DNA of 64,000 nt from Pilatotrama ljubarskyi (Eukaryota > Basidiomycota > Agaricomycetes > Polyporales > Polyporaceae). The translations under genes and the position numbers were made by a program. The stretch lies in NCBI GenBank assembly GCA_022385805.1, contig MU277709.1:10640-74639 (forward strand), given 5' to 3'. Numbering within the stretch: position 1 is the first letter of the stretch; each line of letters starts with the position of its first letter. Shown here piece after piece: positions 55,277-64,000 of this stretch. Under the pieces are notes generated by a model. The model was not told the origin of the DNA. It saw only the letters and a program-made list of their open reading frames with translations, and did no database searches.

Positions 55277-56716
55277 ATGCCGCCAAAGAAGCAACAAGCA
55301 GGCTCGAGCTCCAAGGTGAAGGATGACAAGGTACTTAGTCTCGACATCTAATGCTGCGTGTTATCCTGATGGGGGTGATTAACGAGTATCTCCTAGACCT
55401 TCGGCATGAAGAACGTTAGTCGTTTATTATATCCATTCTCGCGCCAGCGGGCATAACCGTCTCCTCTAGAAAAATAAATCTGCCAAGGTCCAGAAGCAGA
55501 TTGCTGCCATCGAGAAGCAGCAGGCGCAGGCGGGCAAGTCGCGCGCTGCGCTCGAAAAGGAGAAGGAGAAAGCGATGCGTGAGAAGGCGAAGATGGAGGA
55601 GGAGAAGCGGAAGAAGGAGGAGGCAGCTCTGTTCAAGCCCGTGCAGACGCAGAAGGTGCCGTTTGGTGTGGACCCAAAGACGGTGCTTTGTGTGTTTTTC
55701 AAGGCGGGGACGTGCGAGAAGGGCAACAAGTGCAAGTTCAGCCACGACCTGAACGTGGGCCGGAAGGTGGAGAAGAAGAATCTGTACGAGGATAGCCGAG
55801 AGGACAAGGCGACCGGTAGAATTGCCTTGCTTAAAGAAGCGTTCTCCTTGCTGACCGTTATCCAGATACCATGGACAAGTGGGACGAGGAGAAGTTGCGC
55901 AAAGTTGTCCTCTCGAAGAGCGGGAATCCACGCACTACGACGGATGTAAGCATTCATATCCTCTCATTCAGTTCGACACCACTGAAGAGGTCGGGGACAG
56001 ATTGTTTGCAAGTACTTCATCCAAGCTATTGAGACGGAGAAGTGCGTCCCACGTGGCTTCGTTTGTGGCGACACACTCACAGGGCCGTAGGTACGGATGG
56101 TTCTGGGAATGTCCGAACGGCGACTCTTGTCACTACCGACACGCCCTGCCTCCTGGCTTTGTGCTCAAGTCACAGAAGAAAGCCATGGAAGACGCCGAGA
56201 AAGCGAACGCCATCAGTCTGGAGGAGTTCCTAGAAGTCGAGGTATGCGTAGCCCCTCTAACCTGTAATCGTACGAGACTCATGCTGTTACTCTCTAGCGA
56301 CACAAACTCGGCCCCAATCTCACTCCAGTCACGCCAGAGACTTTCGCTAAGTGGAAGCAAACGCGGCTGGACAAGAAGCTTGCGCAAGAGGAGGCCATGA
56401 GAAAGGCCAAGGATGAACGACACGCCGCAGGGAAGAACAGCGGCATGAGCGGCAGAGATCTGGTGCGTTTTCTTACCCCGTCTTGATGACCTATGCTCTG
56501 ACATGTTCCGATGCAAAGTTTACGTACAACCCAGAATGGTTCGAAGACGAGGAGGAAGGGGAGGAAGAGGACTGGGACCTGGCAAAGTTCAGGAAGGAAC
56601 AGGAGGATGCGGACCTCGCTGCGGAGGAAAAGCGAATCCGGGACTTACAGCTGTCGGGAAAGACAGGTTCAGAAGTTGGTGCGGACGACGCCGACGGCGG
56701 CACCCCGTCCCGTTGA
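55277..56716 (+). CDS. TMA46: Tma46-like CCCH zinc-finger, ribosome-associated protein
   Basis: The gene starts [18 protein letters not shown] at 55277. An intron follows, then an 18-nt microexon (55397-55414) encoding TFGMKN, then another intron leading to [20 protein letters not shown]. The first CCCH finger is [19 protein letters not shown] (C-x8-C-x5-C-x3-H) and the second is [20 protein letters not shown]. Later exons give [20 protein letters not shown] and a C-terminal acidic tail ([15 protein letters not shown]). The Tma46/DFRP1 (ZC3H15) family binds and stabilises DRG-type GTPases and associates with translating ribosomes. The tail holds the DRG-binding DFRP region. The protein ends GGTPSR at 56716, 97 bases from the stop of the convergent Cwc2 gene. 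Confidence 0.92.
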
Positions 56717-56813
56717 ATTCTGCCTCCCTCTGTCGACAATTAGTGCAACACCAACATGTATCGGTATCCGCTGTGTCCATTGCTATAATCATACATGCTA
56801 TGTTCTACAAAAA

Positions 56814-58072
56814 TCACTCCTCGTCGCTGGCATAGTCTCCCAGGCCCAAGCCCTGCGGCGGCGGGGGCGCGGCGGCCGTTTTAGGTGGTGGTGCGGCTGA
56901 CCCCAAACCATTCTTCTTCCTGATCTCGGCGAAGTACTTCAAGCCTTCTAGAGCATCCGCGCTGAGGATGCCTGAGTTGGGCTGCGGTTGCTCTTGCTGC
57001 GGAGGCGGAGATGGTTCGTGGGCTGGGGCTTCCGGCGCATCCTCGATAAGTCGTTGTCTCTTAGTTTCCCGGCCGTCCTCGTTCATCTCTTCGTCTACCT
57101 CGACGCCCTCCTCCAACGCACGCATAGCGCGCACTGCGTCCACGATACGCGGATCCATCTTCGCCTGAATAGCTTCCCTTCCCATCTCCTCCAGTCGTCG
57201 CTTCTCAGCCACTTTCGAGGTCGGGTTGGGGTCCTCCGTAGCCCACCGGACGTTGAGGATCTCATCGTTGTCAAGAGATTGACATGCCATTGCCTCTTTC
57301 GCGAACTGCGCGTTCAGTTCTGACTTGTACGTCACGAATGCCACGCTGCGGTATTGAAGGACGCGGACTATGAAAAGGTTTAGTTGGACTGTCAGCACCC
57401 CGAACAAGTGTTGGCTGACTTACTCTTCTCGATCTCACCCCATTCCTTGAAGTGTCGTCGCACAACTTCCTCGGTCTCCGCTCCCGTGCCCGTCTCCTTG
57501 ATGCGACCAATGTAGAGCGTCCTGTTCTGCCGCTGGAAGCTGCCGACACCACCCATGTCGTCTCGGTAGTCCGCGAATTTGTCGCGCGCGAAACAATCTT
57601 TGGAGGTGTCGGGGAGGGCGGTGTTTTCGTCTGGGAGCATGTGGAGATACTCGCATTCCCAACCGTATGGACAGCATCCTCGTGCGAAGAACAGGCAACA
57701 ATACTTGTTACCAGTCGTGTTCGCGCGAGTGAGGCCGGCGTCTCGTTTGATGTTGCATCGCGTCTGAGACTTCGTCTTGCTGCGGAGGTGGACACTTCAG
57801 TATCTCAACAGCGGTTTGGGGTTCGTGATACGCACTTCGAGTAGCTGTCCTCGCGGTCTCCACCGGCCCATTTGTTATACCAGATGTCTATCCGCATGCA
57901 TCAGCGCACGATCATCACGGAGAGCTCGGCTTTACTCACTGTACTCCTTCCCTGTCTGAGGAGCCTCCTTCTTCTCGACTTCGCCTGGCTTCACCTGTTT
58001 GCGTGCCGGTTTCAACTTCTTGGCCTTTTTCGTCGTGGTGGCGACCTGCGTTTCAGCTTCCGTGGCGCTCAT
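56814..58072 (-). CDS. CWC2: Pre-mRNA splicing factor Cwc2
   Basis: About five minus-strand exons start MSATEAETQVATTTKKAKKL at 58072. The Torus/CCCH module reads DIWYNKWAGGDRED, TRCNIKRDAGLTRANTTGNK and YCCLFFARGCCPYGWECEYL, with the zinc-binding cysteines and histidine. The RRM follows: RTLYIGRIKETG (RNP2) and, in the next exon, RVLQYRSVAFVTYKSELNAQ (RNP1 region), then DEILNVRWATEDPNPTSKVA. The tail is Glu- and Pro-rich and ends GDYASDEE. Cwc2 is part of the Prp19-related complex and contacts U6 snRNA and the intron in the active spliceosome. The frame is clean and the length is typical. Confidence 0.93.
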
Positions 58073-59845
58073 GCTCTTGAGACTGTCTCCAAGGAGCGAA
58101 GGAGGATAGTGCAACCGAGGGAGAGACAGAGGGCGATGATGACAACTTCCGACGCAACTGGCACTGCTGGACACTGGAGAGAGAGCGGCAACGTCTGTTT
58201 GCACTTGTTAGGATCACAAGGCGATAGCCCCAACCGCTACTGTATACTCCTTTCAACGTCGCCACGTGGTTGCCCTGCCTTTTCCGTTCACTATCACCGC
58301 TCCACAGTGTTCATCGTTGGTAGCTTTCTGTTATCTACAACCTGATCAATTTCGGCAGCACGGGTACATGGACTTTGGGCAGCGCAGTGCCAAAAGAAGT
58401 ATCCTACCCACACACAATCAACCCATGCGGCCTGTCATCGGGATAGTGCCGCTTACGTCTATTGGTCAGCGTCCCACACCCTTTCTGGTGCACGTGATCC
58501 CACCAGTCATTCTCTGAACACAGCCCCCTTGCAAACATGAATGACCTCTCTTCGGACGTGAGAGGATCGTCGGAGACGGTAGTGGGTTCCGTCCCTTCAG
58601 AGGGTGTTCTACAATGACATTGCTGACCTCATCCTCTACGACTTTTTCGATCGGATTTGCACGAGACTGCAGTGAGCATACGAGGACTGGCGGCGCCTTT
58701 GATCTGCACCCGAGCTCCCCCGAAGCGTGCTTCCACCGGAGGTCTGCACAGAGTTACAAGTTGAACGCCGAGACGATGCCGGTTTTCATGACATCACGAC
58801 ATATTTGCTTTCTATAGCACACGTGGCCTCCATCTGTCGCAGTATTAAATTTCGGAAAGGACGCTCGGGCAAAACAGGGGAAGCGTGAGAGTGCGCTTAG
58901 AGGTGAGAACCGTGCTCACGCTAGATTTGCCGTCACCACTGCCACTGCCACTGCCTGGACACCAACATGATGCGCAGAATACGCGCTGTCGGCCTTGACC
59001 AAGGCGGTTGTGTGGTACGTTCGTCTGCAACAGTACTTGCCCAGAATTTCAGGTTGACAGAGTCCGGGTATGCTACTCCTTCGGACCAAAGTCCGCGTGC
59101 AATACTTCTCTCTCTGACTCAATCTCACTCATGTTTACCGAGTCAATGCCTCTGACAAATGACAGAAACCTTAACACAGACCGGCACACACTGCGCTGTA
59201 CTCAGAAATCCGACCCCTTCGCAGTACTTAGTCAATTGCCAGCCAATAGCGTGTCAGAAGCCAGAGAATCTGAGCCCATCAATGGCAGCATGAAGTCAGC
59301 GGCTCAATCATCCGCCCTCCGCCGCGTTCCGGTGCAGACATCTGTTGGCGCCCGACAGATCAATATCCAGGTCAGAGTGCGATGCTTGCATCCCGACGCC
59401 TTCCTTATCCGCTCACGGTCGCGCCTGCAGAGATTGATGCCGCCCTCCCGGCGGCGGCGTTCCTAACGTCCCCATGGCCGTGACATCGTGCCCGATGTGA
59501 ATCCATACCCAGTTCTAGCAACGTGGAGCCATAGCTTCCAGCGCCTCGTCAATTTCAGAGGATTCGTCCGAGATCGGGACTCAGTCGGTGGTGCACGTAC
59601 GCGTTGGTCATGTTCCAACGCGTATGTTTCCGACAGCATAGGCCTAGCATTTGGCGACGTGCCTCATTCATCCGTAGGACGCCAGTGACTCAGTCATGGA
59701 GGCTGTGGATTGCAAGCAGCACCTGTCACGAGCTCGATATAAAGGAGGCCGCGAGAACCCCTCGATCCTCGCCATCTCGGACAGAAGTTTCTTCTCTGTC
59801 GCTTATCCCTCCTTTGCATCTGGTACGGACAACTTGCTATCTAAC
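58073..59845. other. Intergenic, about 1.8 kb, divergent promoters
   Basis: Cwc2 (minus) and the Zn2Cys6 gene (plus) diverge from this stretch. No frame is convincing. A TATAAA lies at 59738-59743. A short CCACTG trinucleotide-like run lies at 58934-58955. Confidence 0.5.
59738..59743 (+). promoter_or_regulatory. TATA box of the Zn2Cys6 gene
   Basis: TATAAA lies 103 bases before the ATG at 59846. It falls downstream of an earlier in-frame ATG at 59696, and so argues for the 59846 start. Confidence 0.5.
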
Positions 59846-61987
59846 ATGTCCCAGACCGCGCAAGCCCCCGGTGGCGAGGGCTCTCATGGTGGAGGCTCCT
59901 CCAAGAGAGCTCCTCGCGGCGCAGCCTGTCTGAATTGCCGTAGACGCAAAATGGTGGGTGCAAAACCCCTATCCCTCTCCACCCTTGCTCATAGGACATT
60001 GCAGAGATGCGACGGCGCCCGTCCAGTGTGCGGGCAGTGTATCCGCACCAACAGAGAAGTAGACTGCGAATACACAGACGGTCCAGGACCCAGTCCTACG
60101 CAGGTGCTTGAGGAGCAAATTGCTCGCCTAGAGTCCCGGATACGGGAGCTCGAGCATCCAGAACTAGTCCCTCCGTCCGTGACGCTAAACCCGGCAACTA
60201 CCACTGGTGCGCTGCGGAACCAGGCGGCCCCCGGTATGTCTCTTGCCTTAGTTGTTGTGATTGTGGCACTGACAGCATACAGGGTCCATTGGTTCGGCCA
60301 GCAGGTCCCTACTCAGTCGAGTGATCACTCACGATCTTATGCCCCCGGCCGTACCGGCAGGGCCGGTCCCAGTCCTATCTGACGATCCGGCGGTGGAGCC
60401 CCCGCATGACCTCGTACGAAACCTGTGAGCACGTCACCACCATCCGTCCAAGACTACCATCCTGAATCAGCCCAGGGTGAATGCGTTCCTCCCCCACAGC
60501 GCATCGCTCAGCTTCTTCCTCCATGTCCCCCGCTTCATGCAGGCAATGCAGCAGCCGAACATTGATCATCGGCGGGCTCAACTGTCACCCGCTCTTCTGA
60601 ATGCCGTATACCTCTGGGGCGCCCATCTCTCTACGTCCAACGCTATCCGTGCCTACGAGCCAATCCTTCAGGCCCGTGTGACCAGCGCTCTGTCTTCTGC
60701 CTTGCGAGAGTCCCAGTACAGCGTCATAAACATCATCCAAGCCGAGGTGCTCATGGCCAATTACTTCTTCTCCATGTCTCGTTTCTTGGAGGCACGATAC
60801 CACTGCAGTGCTGCGGTCGCGCTGGCGCTCAGCTGCAGATTGCACAAGATGCGGAGTTCGACGGATCAAGGCCGTGGACGCGCTGGCGCACGATACGGCG
60901 AAGAAGTGCGCGAGTATAACTTGCCGCCATCTCGAGATGCCGTTGAGGAGGGGGAGAGAATGCGCGGTTTCTGGTTTGTGTACGTCATGGACAAGAGTTG
61001 GGCCGTCGCGATGGGATCTCCGTCGCACTTCAACGGGATTGCACAGAGCGGATCCCACGTTGACACCCCATGGCCGTTGGAGATGGCGCAGTACGAAGCG
61101 GTGCGTGCTTCTGGGTTCTGCGATGATATGGCGGATTGTTTATCATGGAGGTGTTTAGGGTGGGTTCCCGCCAGAGTACCGGAATGCGCTCACAGTATAC
61201 AACTTCATGAACGGTGGTCCCGCACCTCCCGTCGGTGGCCGAGAGTCCCAGCTGACCCTGCGTGCGAAGGCTGCCACACTTTTCGAGAAGGCAACGATAC
61301 TGGCGACAGAATGGTCATCTGGTACAGTCATCATCGCTCGTAGGCCTCTCTGCATCCGGCTTACGCTATTTTCTGCAGCCAACACGGACAGGAACGAATT
61401 CTACGGTAGATTCGTAGCCCTGGACGGCCTCATAGACCGTTTCATCGCTTCGCTTCCTCCTATTGACCGGTCGACCAATCCTGACCTTGCACTGACCTCC
61501 CTCGTTACTCATACCCTCGCACGCGCGGCAACCATCCAGCTACGCAGCAATTTCAAGGATCACGACAGAATGAACGATGGCAAGGACTTCGTAGCGGCGC
61601 AAGCGGCGGCCCTCATGCTGGAGAACACAAACATTGCGTCAAACAACGTCGACCCAATCCTATCGGTACGTATGGCTGCTCGATCGGCTTAGCCACCGGA
61701 TAGGGCTCACTCGTTCTCTTCAGATCCTCTGGACGGCTGTGTGCCGCGTGCTCATCGGTGAGATGCTTCGCCCCGCTCCACAGGCACCGTCCTTACCCCG
61801 CCCGGCGACGTACGCGTCCGTCGCAGCGTACGCCACCGCAGGCCCGAGCAGCGCACGCGGACCGCAACGCGACGCCATCCGGGCGATGCTAGACAGAGTC
61901 CTGGCGGCGATGAACCGGTTCCGGGAAACGTCTCCGCTGATGGGTATGCTTCACGACGGCTTCGTTACCGTGCAGGGCGCGATGTGA
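59846..61987 (+). CDS. Zn2Cys6 transcription factor with fungal-specific domain
   Basis: The start MSQTAQAPGGEGSHGGG (59846) is preferred over an in-frame ATG at 59696 because a TATA box lies between them. The Zn2Cys6 cluster is split by an intron: CLNCRRRKM, then RCDGARPVCGQCIRTNREVD followed by C, with all six cysteines in normal spacing. A short coiled coil follows (VLEEQIARLESRIRELEHPE). The middle homology region spans later exons: SLSFFLHVPRFMQAMQQPN, LLNAVYLWGAHLSTSNAIRA, EAEVLMANYFF-like QAEVLMANYFFSMSRFLEAR and GFWFVYVMDKSWAVAMGSPS. The protein ends HDGFVTVQGAM. It should bind CGG-type sites as a dimer; the target pathway is unknown. Exon joins near 60230-60480 are uncertain. Confidence 0.85.
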
Positions 61988-64000
61988 CTGACGAACATGG
62001 CCCCTTTGCCCCCTGCTAGGGCTGCAACTTGCGGCAGCGCGGGGCGATATGGGGAGATAAGGGGCTAGCGTGTGTTTGGTGGCGGGAGATCTAGACGCGT
62101 GCAAGAGGCACGCCGCGCTAAGGTTAGAATAATTCGGGGCTGTTTTGCGCGTTTCGCATTTGATCCACGGCTACCATAGATGACTAGGGGCAATTGGATC
62201 AAGCTCTTGACAGGAGCATACGTCTCATTTTTAGATGTATATAGAGTACATTCTCCACTCACCGCTCATATCAGGATACTACGTTCTTGTTTTCGTGTCT
62301 TGTTCACCTTCTCCCTTACCATTCGGCTCCTGCCGACTTTTCGGCAATGTGGACTATGCCTTCTACCGTTGTGGGAACCAGGGTCGTCCCGCTGTTTCTT
62401 GAGACTCAGCATTCCGTGAATGGTGCCGGGTGCATCAATCAGCGCCCTCCACACATGGCATAGTAGCTGGTACGCTCGTAATAAGTCCTCATGGCGCTCT
62501 GCCGATGTGCAGCTGTTTGATGCAACGCTCTACTCATCATACCTTCTCAGTGGCTAATTTGTAAGTCGAGTCAAAACTTGATTGGGGCCCGGAAGCTCTT
62601 CCGAACGTACGGCTCGCCCACCCGTCCGAACGTGGTATCCGGCGGGTACTAAGTGTCTGAGACAGCTTTGCAGTGAGATCCGCCAAAAATTCCTTTGACA
62701 CCTCCTCGATCTCTGCAGATTCGACCGACTCAGATCGTGGGGCGTTGCAGTGCGTCACCGAAGTCCTTACACCGGTACCGATCAAGATCGGTGCAGTGTA
62801 CGACTCGCTGCCAAGTCCGGCTGGCAAGTGCCGCGTCAACGAGGCACAACAATGCCTAAACACTCTCCCACATGGCTCGCTTCCACATGGCAACTTGGTG
62901 GAATACTAATACATCCACGCGCAGCGTCGGGTCGTGCGTGATTCAGATTATGCACGTTGCGAGCTGATATCGCATACGAGACGGGCTGAGGCTCTGCTGA
63001 GGCTGCAGGACATAGTTGGTGATCCGTGATGGTAGGCAAGCGGTCCCTCCGGAGAGGTCGCGGGCTGCCAGGCGATGCCCGAGGCTGCACGACATACAGG
63101 CATGTTGGACTAGGTTGGAAGGGGCTCGACCATCTAGTGAGGAACACACGCGGTCTGCGTCAGGGTGTCAGTCACTGTTGAGCGGTGATAGCTAAACAGT
63201 GATAGGGACGGGCTGCGCCAGTGTCGTGCGCGTGATGGCCAGCTCGCACGCCGTAGCTAGCTATGCTCTTGTAGCCGGCAACTGAACATGAAGCAAGTGA
63301 AACTGAAGAAGCTCGATATGTCGGCGGCCAGCAAGAATGCGGACACGTGAGCAGTGTGCGCGGTGGCGTTATGCGCGAGCCCGAGCCACGCCCGGGCGGC
63401 AGTATGGACGCAGTGCAGCTGAACTGCATGCATGCACTCGACTCCAAGCCACGCACGACCCCTGCACGTCGAGAGGGTGAGATCGCGCCGTGCACTTGCT
63501 CCCAAGATGTGCTGCTGGCTGCGCTCATCGTGGGCGAGGGACGGACCTTGTATCAGTTTGAGAAGGTAACATTCAGGTTGGGCTGCGGGACGTTGACGTA
63601 CTCATACGTATACTATGAGGCATACAATCTGCATGTACAGACCTCACGCCTTTAGAACCTCCGAACGCGTGCTGGTCGAAATGAGCGGCGCTGACGGCAG
63701 GGGACAACATCGAGAACTCGCACCTCGAATGCTCGGCGTGCCAAGCTGACATATCGGCGTCCGTGGGATGTTCCCGTGGATGTATTGCCTCACAGTTTAG
63801 GAAGCGGTAAGAAAAGGGATCCCTTTCCCTGTAATACGACATCGGTTTCTCTGTGCGTTTCGGCACACCCAGAATCAAAGGACGTCTGCCGTTATACATG
63901 CTGTCCTTGCCATTGCTGGACAAAACAGGTAGCGCGGTCACGACCTCCATATGACAAACGATCAGCATCTCATGGATGAGGAAAGGCCGTACGGGAGACT
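61988..64000. other. Right-end intergenic stretch, about 2 kb
   Basis: The first part is the 3' flank of the Zn2Cys6 gene. Apart from a protein-like minus-strand frame at 62893-62537, listed separately, I see no gene, RNA gene or repeat up to the window edge. Confidence 0.45.
62537..62893 (-). CDS. Possible exon or gene relic
   Basis: A 118-codon minus-strand frame contains a protein-like segment (SESVESAEIEEVSKEFLADL with TAKLSQTLSTRRIP) with helical heptad-like spacing. I recognise no family and see no clear splice partners. It may be one exon of an unrecognised gene, a relic, or chance. Confidence 0.22.
   Translation of the reverse strand: MPCGSEPCGRVFRHCCASLTRHLPAGLGSESYTAPILIGTGVRTSVTHCNAPRSESVESAEIEEVSKEFLADLTAKLSQTLSTRRIPRSDGWASRTFGRASGPQSSFDSTYKLATEKV

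Noticed and set aside
59696..59845. 50-residue upstream extension of the Zn2Cys6 protein
   Set aside because: A TATA box lies within the extension, so the transcript most likely starts downstream of this ATG.

Overview
The window is nuclear DNA of a filamentous basidiomycete, most likely an agaricomycete of the polypore type. The genes carry many short introns of about 45-70 bases with GTRNGY donors. The protein families also fit: a DUF6533 seven-helix protein, a HET-domain protein, a basidiomycete-type Crz1 zinc finger, an integrase-core gene and Ty1/copia elements. Housekeeping genes read intact, while two genes near the left end are clearly broken.

Layout. 1-704: 3' end of a Ty1/copia retrotransposon with its LTR, inserted into an integrase-core gene (705-1744, minus). 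1992-4513 (minus): a multi-exon gene I do not recognise. About 4975-6460 (minus): a decayed FAD-dependent monooxygenase. 7730-11814 (plus): an Adp1-type ABCG transporter. 12097-13094 (minus): a PLP homeostasis protein. 13370-13469 (minus): an intron-containing tRNA-Arg(CCU). 13470-21324: nearly 8 kb without a convincing gene. 21325-24130 (plus): a Crz1-like calcineurin-pathway factor. 25809-28226 (plus): a WD40/DUF2415 protein. 28916-31013 (plus): a KEN-box, Ser-rich protein. 32012-33720 (minus): a DUF6533 membrane protein. 35081-36988 (plus): an intronless HET-domain protein. 37673-41367 (minus): mitochondrial Lon protease. Two convergent nuclear-looking genes (41756-45038 plus, 45555-48025 minus) end in similar PINIT-like domains. 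Then come an Irc21-type cytochrome b5 (48454-49238 minus), a 124-bp MITE candidate, a peroxisomal enoyl-CoA hydratase/isomerase ending in SKL (49793-51063 minus), a PalI/SUR7-type four-helix protein (52331-53145 plus), a 425-bp MITE candidate, Tma46 (55277-56716 plus) and Cwc2 (56814-58072 minus), and a Zn2Cys6 transcription factor (59846-61987 plus). The last 2 kb holds no convincing gene.

There is no operon or obvious gene cluster. Functional themes are calcium signalling (Crz1), ambient-pH/membrane sensing (PalI/SUR7), mitochondrial proteostasis (Lon), splicing and translation (Cwc2, Tma46) and self/non-self recognition (HET). Lon and the neighbouring unknown nuclear gene share a 388-bp divergent promoter with GATA and ACGCGT sites. 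The observations I rate highest are the pair of convergent PINIT-like genes, a peroxisomal targeting signal carried on a 13-residue terminal exon, the nested transposon insertion, two TA-flanked MITE candidates, and the multiply disrupted monooxygenase. Exon boundaries are read by eye from splice consensus and reading frame, so most are approximate.
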